Shown piece by piece: positions 46,020-58,620 of a stretch of 64,000 nt of DNA (positions are counted from its first letter, which is position 1; each line of letters begins with the position of its first letter). This DNA comes from Sinonovacula constricta (Eukaryota; Mollusca; Bivalvia; Cardiida; Solecurtidae), in NCBI GenBank assembly GCA_007844125.1, contig CM017558.1, positions 50,357,831-50,421,830 on the forward strand, written 5' to 3'. Position numbers and translations under genes: made by a program. A model generated the notes under the pieces. That model saw only the letters and a program-made list of their open reading frames with translations. It was not told the DNA's origin and did no database searches.

Positions 46020-47797
46020 ACATTTCATGAATGTTATGAAATGGGAAAGTTCAATACTGATGTATATATTTAAACAATTTCATGGCCCTGAATGTTGTGA
46101 AACAGGCAAGTTCAATACTGATGTATATATTTAAACAATTTCATTGCCCTGAATGCTGTGAAACAGGAAAGTTCAATACTGATGTGTATATTTAAACAAT
46201 TTCATTGCCCTGAATGCTGTGAAACAGGGAAGTTCAATACTGATGTATATATTTAAACAATTTCATGGCCCTGAATGCTGTGAAACAGAAAAGTTCAATA
46301 CTGATGTATATATTTAAACAATTTTATGGCCCTGAATGCTGTGAAACAGGGAAGTTCAATACTGATGTGTATATTTAAACAATTTCATTGCCCTGAATGC
46401 TGTGAAACAGGGAAGTTCAATACTGATGTATATATTTAAACAATTTCATGGCCCTGAATGCTGTGAAACAGAAAAGTTCAATACTGATGTATATATTTAA
46501 ACAATTTCATGGCCCTGAATGCTGTGAAACAGGGAAGTTCAATACTGATGTATATATTTAAACAGTTTCATTGCCCTGAATGTTGTGAAACAGGAAAGTT
46601 CAATACTGATGTATATATTTAAACAATTTCATTGCCCTGAATGTTGTGAAACAGGAAAGTTCAATACTGATGTATATATTTAAACAATTTCATTGCCCTG
46701 AATGCTGTGAAACAGGGAAGTTCAATACTGATGTATATATTTAAACAATTTCATTGCCCTGAATGCTGTGAAACAGGAAAGTTCAATACTGATGTATGTA
46801 TTTAAACAATTTCATTGCCCTGAATGCTGTGAAAAAGGAAAGTTCAATACTGATGTATATATTTAAACAATTTCATTGCCCTGAATGCTGTGAAACAGGA
46901 AGTTCAATACTGATGTATATATTTAAACAATTTCATTGCCCCGAATGCTGTGAAACAGGAAGTTCAATACTGATGTATATATATTTAAACAATTTCATTG
47001 CCCTGAATGCTGTGAAACAGGAAAGTTCAATACTGATGTATAGATTTAAACAATGCATGGCCCTGAATGCTGTGAAACAGGGAAGTTAATACTGATGTAT
47101 GTATTTAAACAATTTCATTGCCCTGAATGCTGTGAAAAAGGAAAGTTCAATTCGATGAATATTTTAAACAATTTCATTGCCCTGAATGCTGTGAAACAGG
47201 GAAGTTCAATACTAATGTATATATTTAAACAATTTCCTTGCCCCGAATGCTGTGAAAAAGGCCAGTTTAAATACTGATGTATGTATTTAAACAATTTCAT
47301 TGCCCCGAATGCTGTGAAAAAGGCCAGTTTAAATACTGATGTATGTATTTAAACAATTTCATTGCCCCGAATGCTGTGAAAAAGGCCAGTTTAAATACTG
47401 ATGTATGTATTTAAACAATTTCATTGCCCCGAATGCTGTGAAAAAGGCCAGTTTAAATACTGATGTATGTATTTAAACAATTTTATTGCCCTGAATGCTG
47501 TGAAACAGGAAAGTTCAATACTGATGTATATATTTAAACAACGTCATTGCCCAGAATGCTGTGAAACAGGAAAGTTCAATACTGATGTATATATTTAAAC
47601 AACGTCATTGCCCCGAATGCTGTGAAAAAGGCCAGTTTAAATACTGATGTATGTATTTAAACAATTTCATTGCCCTGAATGCTGTGAAACAGGAAAATTC
47701 AATACTGATGTATATATTTAAACAACGTCATTGCCCCGAATGCTGTGAAACAGGAAAGTTCAATACTGATGTATATATTTAAACAATTTCATTGCCC
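46020..47797. repeat. 61-bp satellite-like array, about 29 units
   Basis: Tandem copies of a 61-bp unit containing gttcaatactgatgtatat, atttaaacaatttcattgcc and ctgaatgctgtgaaacagg. A second type, 62 bp long (ccccgaatgctgtgaaaaag, gccagtttaaatactgatg), forms a block of four at 47241-47460 and reappears at about 47610. Other variants (aacgtcattgcc; ttcatggcc) are scattered. The mixture of blocks and scattered variants fits unequal crossing-over plus gene conversion. Plus frames with repeated FKQFHCPECCE peptides are by-products. Confidence 0.97.
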
Positions 47798-48820
47798 ATT
47801 CTTCAAGCATCACAGTTTGTTTACCATAATTATTCTGTTTTACATTTATCTGTCAACTGTTACAGCAGTAGTTGTATATTGACATCAGGGTATGCCATGA
47901 CCCAGCAGGTATTGGATGTTTACTTCAACTTTCATCACTTTTTGCTAAATTTCTGCTCAATGCAATTTTTGATTTTATCAAAATCATTTAACCTATAAAG
48001 TTGCATTGCTTTCATTTATTTTTATTACATTCTTTGTGATATGAGATAATTTTTTAATTATAACTTGCACTCTGCATAATCTAAAGCATTATGTTTATTT
48101 AAAGAACTAGAAACCTTATCTCTAATGTAATGCTACTGTTTCTTCTGTAGCCTTTGGCAGCTATGTTATAATTTCTCTAATAAAATAGCTAACATTTCCT
48201 TTGTAGAAGTCACTAAAAAGAACCCTAGAAAATCGATGTAAAAATGTTACATATTCCCGTCGACACATGACACAAGCACTAAACATTATGTTTCACAATT
48301 TTACCATATATCTGATTACATTTAATTTACAAACACTGAGTTCACAATTCTGTTGCATTAAACTCTTGTTATGAAACTCGATCCATCACAGCATTTGCCC
48401 CGTCTAAAGTCATGTCAATAGGATAAATCTGACAAAGTTCGACAAATTCTGACAAATTGGGTCTGCTAACCAACAGATGGTGTTGTCAACACTTTGTGCT
48501 TCATCAAAGGTGATTAATACTATTGATTACACTGGATCAGTCAGAATCATGCAAACCATTCTCTCGCTAATTATCAAAGATTTCAGAAGGGAAATAATTA
48601 TGGTAGATGTTTGATATAAAAAGGGAGAAATTCATACAATGCACTAGCAAAAGCATGCTAACTGAAAGGCTTTCACTAATATGCAGATACATTTTTACTC
48701 TACTTCTTATTCTCAAATTAAAAACTTTGAAAAAAAACAAGCACTTTTTTATTTAAAAAAAATAATGATGGAAGCATGTTTTGTTAGCAGCAACAGTTTA
48801 AAGCCCTTAAAATGGGGTTC
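47798..48820. promoter_or_regulatory. Candidate enhancer-like noncoding block
   Basis: No gene. From about 48220 to 48600 motif density is unusual: GACAAA at 48431, 48441 and 48451 at exact 10-bp spacing, ATCAAAG (TCF/LEF type) at 48503-48509 and 48573-48579, a cagatgg E-box, and several TAAT/attaat homeodomain words. No coding frame explains it. The call rests on motif clustering only. Confidence 0.25.
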
Positions 48821-48980
48821 AAGATCCACATTGTGCATTATCTAGTCAACTTACATCCTAGCTGGCCTGAGATAACAATTTGTAGGGTAACTAAGCAGCC
48901 ACAAGATCCACATTGTGCATATCTAGTCAACTTACATCCTAGCTGGCCTGAGATGTGTAGGGTAACTGAGCAGCCAATCC
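48821..48980. repeat. 82-bp direct duplication, two copies
   Basis: aagatccacattgtgcat ... cttacatcctagctggcc occurs at 48821 and 48903. The copies differ by small indels (attatct/atatct; agataacaattt/agatg). Confidence 0.93.
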
Positions 48981-49609
48981 TTGCAAGCAGTCAGAAGGTT
49001 TCATTTCTAGGTACTAATGGTGTTGTAACTTAAACAAAACTATCTACCTTATATAGAGGTACAAACGTTCCTAGAGATACACTGGGAAATCTTAAGTCTA
49101 CAATATTACTTCCAGATGCTTGGTCTTAGTTTTGTCCACTTGACAAGTAAAGAAGCATTGATGTATAGTAGCTACACAATCTAAGATATTTAATAAATGA
49201 ATTTTATAACCAAGATTTGGTAAGAAAATGGCATTTAAATTGATTTTAATGCTCTTTTATCGTATGACAAATGACTTTTTTCAATGTAAAACCAAACATT
49301 TATTACCTTAAAGGAATCACAAGATCTTAAATCCTATAGAATGTGACAGCTGAGAAGTTTTAAACCATGTAACTTAAGACCCATTGGACTTAGATGCTTA
49401 TAATGCTTTGCCAAACATACATATTGCTGGCAGCCAGACAAACTTCTTCAATGATCAGTAAGTTTGAATAAGGACAATAAAAGCTTCTGTTGTTATGGCT
49501 TTGATACTATGGTACATGTATACCTGGGCCTAGGAACTTCAAATCTGGAGATCCCTTACCATATGGGCATAGCCTAACCCAACAAGAATAGAAAAAAGGG
49601 ATATAAAGA
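48981..49609. other. AT-rich noncoding stretch
   Basis: Nothing supported. Confidence 0.5.
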
Positions 49610-51155
49610 TAATAATGGTGGTCAGGTGGTGGATGTTGGCATAATAGTGATGGTGGGATGGTAGATATTGGGATAATAGTGGTGGTGGGGGAACTGTAGA
49701 TATTGGGATAATAGTGGTGGTGGGATGGTAGATATTGGGATAATAGTGGTGGTGGGGGAACTGTAGATATTGGGATAATAGTGGTGGTGGGATGGTAGAT
49801 ATTGGGATAATAGTGGTGGTGGGGGAACTGTAGATATTGGCATAATAGTGATGGTGGGATGGTAGATATTGGGATAATAGTGGTGGTGGGGGAACTGTAG
49901 ATATTGGGATAATAGTGGTGGTGGAATGGTAGATATTGGGATAATAGTGGTGGTGGGATGGTAGATATTGGGATAATAGTGGTGGTGGAACTGTAGATAT
50001 AGGGAGAATAGTGGTGGTGGAATGGTAGATACAGGGATAATAGTGGTGGTGGGATTGTAGATACAGGGATAATAGTGGTGGTGGAACGGTAGATATAAGG
50101 ATACTAGTGGTGGTGGAATGGTAGATATAAGGATAACAGTTGTGGTGGTGGGGTGGTGGTAGATATAGGGATAATAGTGGTGGTGGGGTGGTGGTAGATA
50201 TAGGGATAATAGTGGTGGTGGAATGGTAGATACAGGGATAATAGTGGTGGTGGAACGGTAGATATAAGGATAATAGTGGTGGTGGTGGAATGGTAGATAT
50301 TGGGATAATAGTGGTGGTGGTGGAACGGTAAATATTGGGATAATAGTGGTGGTGGGTTGGTGGTAGATATTGGAATAATAGTGGTGGTGGGGTGGTGGTA
50401 GATACAGGGATAATAGTGGTGGTGGTGGGATGGTAGATATAGGGATCATAGTGGTGGTGGGGTTGGTGGTAGATATAGGGATATGGTGTTGGTGGTGGGA
50501 TAGTAGATATTGGAATAAAAGTGGTGGTGGTGGGATGGTAGATATTGGGATAATAGTGGTGGTCGTGGAACGGTAGATACATGGATGATAGTGGTGGCGG
50601 TGGGATGGTAGCTATAGGGATAATGGTGGTGGTAGGATGGTAGGCATAGCGATAATAGTGATGGTGGTGGGATGGTAGATATAGGGATAATAGTGGTGGT
50701 GGTGGGATGGTAGATATAGGGATAATAGTGGTGGTGGTGGGATGGTAGATATAGGGATTAAAGTGGTGGTGGTGGGATGGTAGATATAGGGATTAAAGTG
50801 GTGGTGGTGGAATAGTAGATGTAGGGATAATAGTGGTGGTGGTGGGATGGTAGATATAGGGATAATAGTGGTGGTGGTGGGATGGTAGATATAGGGATTA
50901 AAGTGGTGGTGGTGGGATGGTAGATATAGGGATTAAAGTGGTGGTGGTGGGATGGCAGATACAGGGATAATAGTGGTGGTGGTGGAATAGTAGATGTAGG
51001 GATAATAGTGGTGGTGGTTGAATGGTAGATATTGGAATGATAATGAAGGTGTGGAAGTAGATAGGATAATTGTGGGGGTGATAGGGTGGTAGATATTGGG
51101 ATAATGGTGGAGGTAGTGTATATAAGAATAATGGTGGTTGTGGTGGGGTGGTGGT
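49610..51155. repeat. GGT-rich minisatellite, 33-36-bp units
   Basis: About 1.55 kb of units of the form ggataatagtggtggtgg + gatggtagatat(t/a)g. Unit length varies with the number of GGT triplets. In the left third, two unit types (gatggtagat and gggaactgtagat) alternate as a dimer of about 67 bp; to the right a 35-bp type (agatatagggat) dominates. One strand is very G-rich. Minus-strand frames of 347, 275 and 157 codons encode Pro/His/Tyr/Thr repeats (IPPPPLLSLYLPSHHHYY). The unit carries no stop in two minus frames, so these are most likely fortuitous. Confidence 0.96.
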
Positions 51156-52114
51156 TTAAATGTAGGGTAACAAAACATATAACAGACCCAAACATGCCAT
51201 CTGAGAAAATGTTTTTTTGTGTAATCATCATAAACCAGGCTAGCCTGCTGGCAAATTAATTTTTAATTGGACTTGATGTCTAACTGGTCCAGAATCATAA
51301 ACTAAAATAAGTGGTCTCAGAAAATGCACCCGTCTTTAACTCTTAACCTGCTAAGCATGATCCACCCTAGTTAAATAATGTAGAGACAGGTCTGCCTGAA
51401 CCCATTGTAAGCTGTATTATCAGAGCCTGCATTATTTGTGTAATAGCTATAAGTTCCCATAGTTTGTTATGTCAGAAGATATCTTATAATGAGTAATTTA
51501 ATCAATATATCAGTATAGGGCCTAAACTCCTAACATTTATAATGCTTCCAGCAATATGCTTCACTGTCATTTGACATTAACACCAATATGGTACGTCTGG
51601 AAATTTATGGGTTTTACAATATGTAGTAAAAGTTCAAGGCTTTGGAAGAAAATAAACATTAACTTAAGGATTTGAGCACAATTATGATGCTATTATAAAG
51701 GGACATAGGTTGCTGGAAATACATTTCACTGAAGCTGTATGACATTAACAACATCAGAAGTCAATACATAATAGTTAACGAAAGGATCATTTCTATTTAA
51801 TTCTACCATAGTATTTTTATTTATAGAACTTGTCACATAAGGTTTTTGCTGCCATTTTGTCACATCTTTTGTAGTGTTATTTCTGGTGCAAACTTGAACA
51901 ATCGTTATTTTTACAGTGATTGACATTTAAGTTAATTATCTCTGGAAACTGCACTTATTGTCGAAATAACTGAGATTTTACTGTCAAGAAGTTGAAAAGG
52001 AGCATGCAAGAACAATCAGGTACACTAATGTGAACATTATCAATTTTATAAAAAAATAAATCCATCCCTAAAAAGGATTATATCCTTCCCCTACTACATT
52101 TTGCACTAATTTAC
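51156..52114. other. Noncoding stretch
   Basis: No gene. 'ttaacctgctaagcatgatccaccc' at 51345-51369 resembles a phrase that I recall as recurrent in bivalve repeats, but it cannot be delimited. Confidence 0.4.
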
Positions 52115-52240
52115 CTCATTTCGAGACCGAGGGACGAACAGACAGATGGATGAATAAATGGACAGACAGCTAAAGCCACTTCTATATTGTCCCTATACTA
52201 CCCATAGTGAGGGTACAATAATACCTCACCAACACCCATA
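52115..52240. repeat. GACAGA-rich interspersed repeat fragment
   Basis: cgagggacgaacagacagatggatg, then ggacagacagctaaagccac and 'gtccctatactacccatagtgagggtac', looks like the end of an interspersed element with a GACR microsatellite. Similar short GACAGA-rich fragments lie at 43955 and 56315. Confidence 0.5.
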
Positions 52241-53023
52241 ATAAATAATCAAATATTTCCTGATACCCACCAGTATGATCAGAAATAATACTGTAATCCA
52301 TGGTAGTAACAATTTTTACCGCATTGTGATTAATCATTTACTTGAGTGATCTATGATAATAAATTATGCATACTGCGTGTGCTAAACAAACAGTTGTGTT
52401 TACAAAAGGGTGCTTGAAAGTTGAGCGCATGTTTGAATAAAGGAGCCAAAGGATTAAAGTCAGAGCTCAGTCCAGAGATGTTTTGCACAAAAAGGGTTGC
52501 TATTGCTTCACCTAAATCTTGGGTTGATGCCCAGGTTAAATACTGGTCTTACAATATAGCATCACATTTATTTGGAAAGGATGACTGTAGAATGTGAAGA
52601 AATAAAGCTATGATTCCCCTGGATTAGAGATCTAGTGACCATGGACATTGTTTTAGTCTTGTACATACAGTGGGGTGAATTAGTTGTGTTCTTTTAGTGT
52701 TATAAGAATACTTTTTAAAATAATATTATCAGAATGATAACAGACAGATAGGCATATAATAATTTATAACAGTTATTTGAAGAATAATATTTTAAATAAA
52801 TTGTGTTTAGTAAACATGCTCACTTTGTATGCTGTAAGCTTTACTTACATTTACAGTTCAACATGGGGAAAAATGTTAAAACAAACCAATATTCTAAAAG
52901 CAAGTTTTCTTTGCATATAAATAGCCTGACTTTCTTACTGACAGAGACATAGCAAAAGTAATTTCAAATGTGACAAAATTATACTTTGCAAGTGAGCAAC
53001 TTTAATATAAATGCTGTATTATA
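52241..53023. other. AT-rich noncoding stretch
   Basis: Nothing supported. Confidence 0.5.
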
Positions 53024-53255
53024 TGTTTATAGGGTTTATTGTCCCACCAACAGTACTTCAGTTATCTGGAGATGGTGTCCACTTTAAGCAAATATAGTGC
53101 TGCCTTCACTGTGTATAGCATGCCGTGAACACCTGGCACGAAACCACACTTAATCACATTATCCTGACATTGGGCCAACCAGTCTATATTTGCATAAGAG
53201 TTAGCCACTACCATTTTTTATGATTCTGGAATGTTGCGGCCTGGGTTCGAACCCG
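53024..53255 (-). mobile_element. SINE family A, head-truncated
   Basis: Tail (ggtttattgtcccaccaac), body (tcagttatctggagatggtgtcc, tgccttcactgtgtatagcatgcc, acattatcctgacattgggcc) and a perfect box B (gggttcgaaccc, 53241-53252) are present. Sequence matching the SINE stops there, so box A and the first part of the head are missing. An A/C-rich run (aagaaaacaaaacaaaac) follows directly. Confidence 0.88.
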
Positions 53256-54655
53256 ATAAGAAAACAAAACAAAACATAAAACAGTAAAAACACACATCCA
53301 CAAAATGAACCTTTGTGGACAGCATGAAATTTCATTTGTTATATATACTTCATTCATATGATCACAGACATAGATAATGATCAATTAAAACAAGATGACG
53401 CTGACTGGGCCGTTTTCAGTACATTTCTCTTCTCCCCAATTGAATTACAATCAAAACATGCAGGCCACTTTATTGCATTTACAAACATAATTCCATCCCT
53501 TAAATTGCCCTTTTGATATTTCCACAATATAAAACACAGGACTCATGCTCATTTTTCCAGATGCTGTTTTTATGAAAATTTACACAAATGCTTCCCTAGA
53601 GTCATATTTGTATTTCCTCACTTAAGCTGGCCGATCTCTTTTCAGGATATCCATAATTATTATTTTGAGGTCAGCACTCCTATGAGCAATAAATAGGGCC
53701 AGATATCTCATAATGAACAGTCATCTTTATAATTACCATATTTTTCCTGATGTTCTCTCCATTTTCTTAGTCTCCTCAATTCCTCTAATATTTGCCACTT
53801 CCTATATGTGTAACATACCAAACTCTTATATTTATTAAGCTATTTTCTATCTATAGTTAACTGCTTTATTTGTAAATAACCCCTAGTAAGTTACTTGCAA
53901 ATTCCAAAACACAAAGGCAGTAATTGACATTATTGGAAGAGGCTTTGAAGTAAGTAGTGTAGATCCTGATCTCCCAACAAATGTTGGCAGATCTGGATTT
54001 ATTCTATTTACTGAAGTCTAATCAATTTGTAACTAACAGAGTCGATAACAAATAACCATATCCCGGAAACAAGACTTTGAATATAATGTTCCTAAAAGAC
54101 ACACCGTCCTTCATAATGCCTCTTCCTTCCCTGCTTTCTATTTGGTATAATAAGCACTTAAGGGACCTGAACATGTGCGGTCATAAAACAGAAGGAATAA
54201 ATCAACCTTACATGTTATGTTTTATACCATCTGTTATAGCTTTGGTGAAATGCAATATCTTACATCAAACTGCCCTGGTAACAAATAATGTCTGTGGTAT
54301 ATGTAACAAATAATGGATAAATGGTAAACAGGTCTTATGATTTTGACAGGAACATTTTCACATGTATTGAGAAGTTTATTCAGAAGTTATCATTAATAAA
54401 AATAATATTTTTTTTCTAAACCTTTATTTCAAAGATAACCAAGTTTACTCTTTTTAATCTGATAATATTTATGAACACATTGGCAGCACTATTTTTTTTT
54501 AATTAACAGGATCTGCCCAATAATATTTGTCCTATCCCAAAAATTTCAGATTACATGTATTTAGATTTTAACTACAATTCATAGTTAAGGGACTCTCTGA
54601 CCAAGTGGTGTTCACTTACTATCCCTTAGTCCCTTAGTCTATTTTTTTTTTTTTT
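53256..54655. other. AT-rich noncoding stretch
   Basis: No gene. 53951-54000 is copy 4 of the 'gtg-cctgat' dispersed repeat. A poly-T run lies at 54641-54656. A 78-codon frame at 54077-54313 is without context. Confidence 0.45.
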
Positions 54656-54659
54656 TAAG

Positions 54660-55030
54660 TACATGTACATTGTAGTGACACAATAAACTTCATTATACAG
54701 TGACATCTAGCTATTTGGGTGGCAAAAGAACCTAGACTAAACTAGGTAGAACTACTGGTGCACTGCAGGTTAGACGGAAGACATCATCGATTGAAAATTT
54801 TTGCCCGATAAAGACAAAAATCCAAGCACTGAGATTAGCTGTATAGTCAGCGGAATTATATATAATAGTCAGTGATTCATACCTCACAACCACCGGCACA
54901 CCCAGGGAATCATTGGTCCCTATCAGGGCAAACAACTAGAACGGGAGTTACAGTGTCTATCATCTGGCACACAGTGTGTCAGTGGTTCTACCCAGACATT
55001 CACACTGGGACTGTCTTCACCAAACATAGC
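54660..55030. repeat. Diverged SINE family B modules in opposite orientations
   Basis: 54668-54765 carries the minus-orientation module (gtgacacaataaac, agtgacatctagcta, aggtagaactactggtg). 54955-55025 carries the plus-orientation module (gtcagtggttctacccagacattcac). Between them is sequence of no recognised family. This could be two old SINEs facing each other, or one rearranged copy. Confidence 0.5.
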
Positions 55031-57119
55031 TTGAAATAACCACTAAAATAATAAAAATCTTTGTTAGTGTAACATTTTATTAACATAAATGTTTTACTTT
55101 ATGAGCACTGTATTTTTCTCCACATTGATATATTTATATTTGTATACATTGTATTGCTGGGCAAAATTATGTCCTATATTCCATTCCAACGGTCTCCACC
55201 ATATGCAGAATATAATTGTTCTTTAACCCTTTAGCTCATACATATGCCATTTTACACCTTTGTAAAGCACTCACACTTATTCCTCTTATCTTCAGCTGCA
55301 TCAACACAACTAAGGGTTTATTTGTAGACTAGTTTAATCTAGGTTATATTATTATATATGCCAAAAATGTGTGTGTTTAAAATATATAAAACTGTTTCAA
55401 AGAAAATCAACAAAATCAAGTGACTTCTTAAAGCCCTATACATTTATTATAAGTGAAAGGATTAAAGAATATATTGTTTGTTTTGATTATTTCACTACTG
55501 TACTACATGCTTTTAGCTATCAATGAACATAGATGTGCCTATGTACGTCAATTAACTTAATTGGCAAACAAAAATCTCCTGAAACCTTTGTTGCCAATAT
55601 ATAATCATTACATAAGTGCTATCTCAACAAGATTGTTTTTCCAACATGAACTATCTACATATTGGTCTGTTATCACCCCAACAAGTACTTTCCCACTTTC
55701 AATGTCTACATGTTAAGAAGTTCTGGAATGAAAACGAAATATTTATGATTAAAAACACTGTCCCTGCTACTCATTTTTGTCTAAAAATTAAAAAAAGCTT
55801 TAAGCATTAATGACTTATGTATTTACATGAACCTGTGCATTCAATAATCATGCACTTGTATTACAAATATCTTGCTGTTTTAAAGTGCCTCTTCTCCTCA
55901 AGTTATCATAAACTTCAGTTAAATGAGCATTATTTTCAAGTAGTAACATTTGCACTTCAAAATCCATTTCATGTAGGTATTGCACATAATGAAGTGTCCT
56001 TCAGATGGTGCTGATGGAGCTGTTGGATAATATGCAATCTCAGTGTTTTTATTGCTCAATACATAATTTGTTAACATGTTCTTGTGAGAAATATCAACAA
56101 AAATGCATATGTGAAAAAATGCATAATTATGCTGTCGCTAATGGAAATTGCATGTAAAAAATATTAGATGGCCAATTAAATTTTGTACAGAAAAGTGCTA
56201 TGGTGATTTTGAAGTTTTATTCACAATTAAAAAAGAAAAGTATTTTGTGCATATTTTATAAAACTCCAATAAGTCCAGCAGATGGAGCTTTGTTCATATT
56301 TCAGATGGATACATTGATGGACAGATGAATGCAGGGACAGATAGGGGTGATGCCATATCATGGCTCTTATATGATAATGAACCCTGGTATGTGGGTATTT
56401 TCATTTATATACATTTTTATAAGCCATAAAGTTCTTAATTATGAAATATGATCAAGTAAAATATATAGTGACAGAGGGTTGGGAAATATTTTAAACCAGT
56501 ATATTATATTAAATGTACCATTTTCTGAACATGCTTTTAGGAAAAAGGAAACTAAATATGAAACGAAAATAAAAAGAAATGTAAAAAATTAAATAGTCAA
56601 TATTTGAAATCAATATCTACACAAAATCCACAAAAATAGAAGTTAAACAATTTATTGCAACCTTGACAGATAATTTAAACAATATACAGCAACCAGAGAA
56701 GATGATTTAATCCCTTTTAAAAGTGTTCCCAAATGTATCCTGCATGCTTATCTCATGCTTGAATATTCTGACCATGGTCAATGTGTATGAATTGAGCAAC
56801 TGATCTTAGGCAGCTGGCTAATATGCATGTTAAGTCATAGTAACTCAACCTATCAAAATCCCAGTTACTTTATAACCAATATAGAAACCAACTTCACAAG
56901 AATGCGAAGTATAAAATAATACCGAATATAGCACTCACAGACAAGAAGTGATCACAACCCAGGGAGGGGAACTAATCGGCATTACAGAATCAAACATTAA
57001 AAGTGTGCCCAATTTCACACTGCATGCTCTTACCACTGGTCACTATTGTCCAGACTCCAATGACCATTCCCCTCCCATCTGGCCAGCCACTGTCACCATA
57101 GACAACACCCCACCATGTC
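55031..57119. other. AT-rich noncoding stretch
   Basis: No gene. A GACAGA-type repeat fragment (gatggacagatgaatgcagg) lies at 56310-56350. 56105-56165 has homeodomain/POU-like words (cataattatgc, gctaatgg, aaattgcatg). Confidence 0.4.
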
Positions 57120-57480
57120 GCAGTCCACAAGGTGAAGGTCAACAAATGTCATGAAAGGTCATGTTGGGTCAAAATTACTGGGGTCTACTCTCCAGACAGC
57201 CCACTAGCTGAAGTGTGCCAATCATAAAGAGTGGAAACAATTTAGACAACTGATCAGTGACTTTAATCAAAGTTTGTCCCATCTAGGAGCTGTTCATTAC
57301 AATGCAGTGACATTTTGCATAAAGTTTATGCTTCTATTGTTACAGTAATACGATCAGCCAATAGAGGAGGATAAATTAACAAGCCGCAGGGAGTGAAAAC
57401 GTGCATGACTTCAGAGCAGGAGTTTGCAGCTTCAGATATCCTTCAAGCTGAAGAAGTGGGCATCTCTCAGCCATTTAGAC
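57120..57480. promoter_or_regulatory. Nuclear-receptor half-site cluster
   Basis: AGGTGAAGGTCA lies at 57130-57141, and AGGTCA at 57156-57161 is separated by TGTT from GGGTCA at 57166-57171, a direct repeat with 4-bp spacing (DR4). A CCAAT-box word (cagccaatag) and a short CpG-bearing part (aagccgcaggg, aacgtgc) follow at 57354-57404. No exon was found nearby, so its target is unknown. Confidence 0.3.
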
Positions 57481-58620
57481 ACAACTAGCCATTGCTAAAT
57501 TAGAAAAATCCCTGTGTCCATGATAAATTCACCTACCAATTCAAGAAGTAAGTATCTGATAATTCCTTGTCCTTCAACATTCCATAGGCTAGTCCCATTC
57601 TAAGCTGTTTACTAAGATCTGAATGAAAAAAAATACTAAAACATTAGATGGATTCTCGAGCAATTTAACTGATTTGGTTGAGCAGGATCTAGGCCCATAT
57701 TCACCAACCATTTTCATGTTAGAACTGCTCAAGTCATGGATTTCAATCCACTATATCTATTAATATCTTTTATGTATTTAGCTACATGTCTGTATTTTTG
57801 CATAACACTTTTAACTTTGCTAGTTTCAGGTTAAAATCACATTGACCCTGCATCAATTAAGCTTATTTTTATTGGTAAGAAAATTGTGCCTTGGGCTCAA
57901 TTAAGTCATGATTTAGGCTAAAGAATGGTTGGTGAATAGGTATCCTACACTACAGGCAAAGTTCTGATTAGTAGTAGGTCATGGATGGTTAGCAAGGATG
58001 AGAAATGGAACATTTCAGAGTGTCCAAGGACATATTGGGTCCATGTTTGGGTGTAATTAATTGACTGCCAATCAAAGTGTCTTCCCACAGCTCCCCAGGG
58101 TCTGTGCACTTGACCGCTTGAAAACAATGGTATGGACACTACAGATTCCATGTCTATCAATGAACTACAGTGCTGACCTGAGCAAGCAGTATGTGGGTTG
58201 GTTAGAGAGAATTACAGAGACTGTTGGAAAACGGTAACAAGAACAGGACACTACTTGTACAACTGACTAACACTATACTGTTGTCTAGAAATGTTTTGTG
58301 TAGACCTATGTCAATATATTATGTAAAAACTTTAAGAATAGCATTGACTTAAGATGTCAAGGCAGTTTTAATAACAATATACTGTCACATTCACAACATT
58401 GACAGTCATCCAAGGAATATAAAATCTCATGATGTGTATTTTGCCTTTACTGAGCTGAAAATATGTTCAAACAAAATGTCTTCAAATTTGGCATATGATG
58501 TACCATTTGTATTAGATACTGTTTGAATGCTTTGTTTATTTCTTATAAAAATTAACCATTTAATATATATGGAATGAATAAATATCTTAAAACTCTCAAA
58601 CAGCACTTCTAACCAGTGAA
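57481..58620. other. Noncoding stretch
   Basis: Nothing supported. A 71-codon minus frame at 57945-58160 lacks splice context. Confidence 0.5.

Noticed and set aside
46796..47277. Plus frames with repeated FHCPECCE, resembling zinc-binding CxxC motifs
   Set aside because: Translation of the 61-bp array in changing frames; the apparent CPECCE motif is part of the repeat unit.
46020..47797. CRISPR array
   Set aside because: Units are contiguous with no unique spacers, and the DNA is clearly animal nuclear; the same reasoning excludes the other arrays.
49539..50582. 347-codon minus-strand open frame as a Pro/His/Tyr-rich protein gene
   Set aside because: It coincides with the GGT-rich minisatellite, other frames are open too, and there is no promoter, signal peptide or splice signal. 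Kept only as a low-probability idea in findings.
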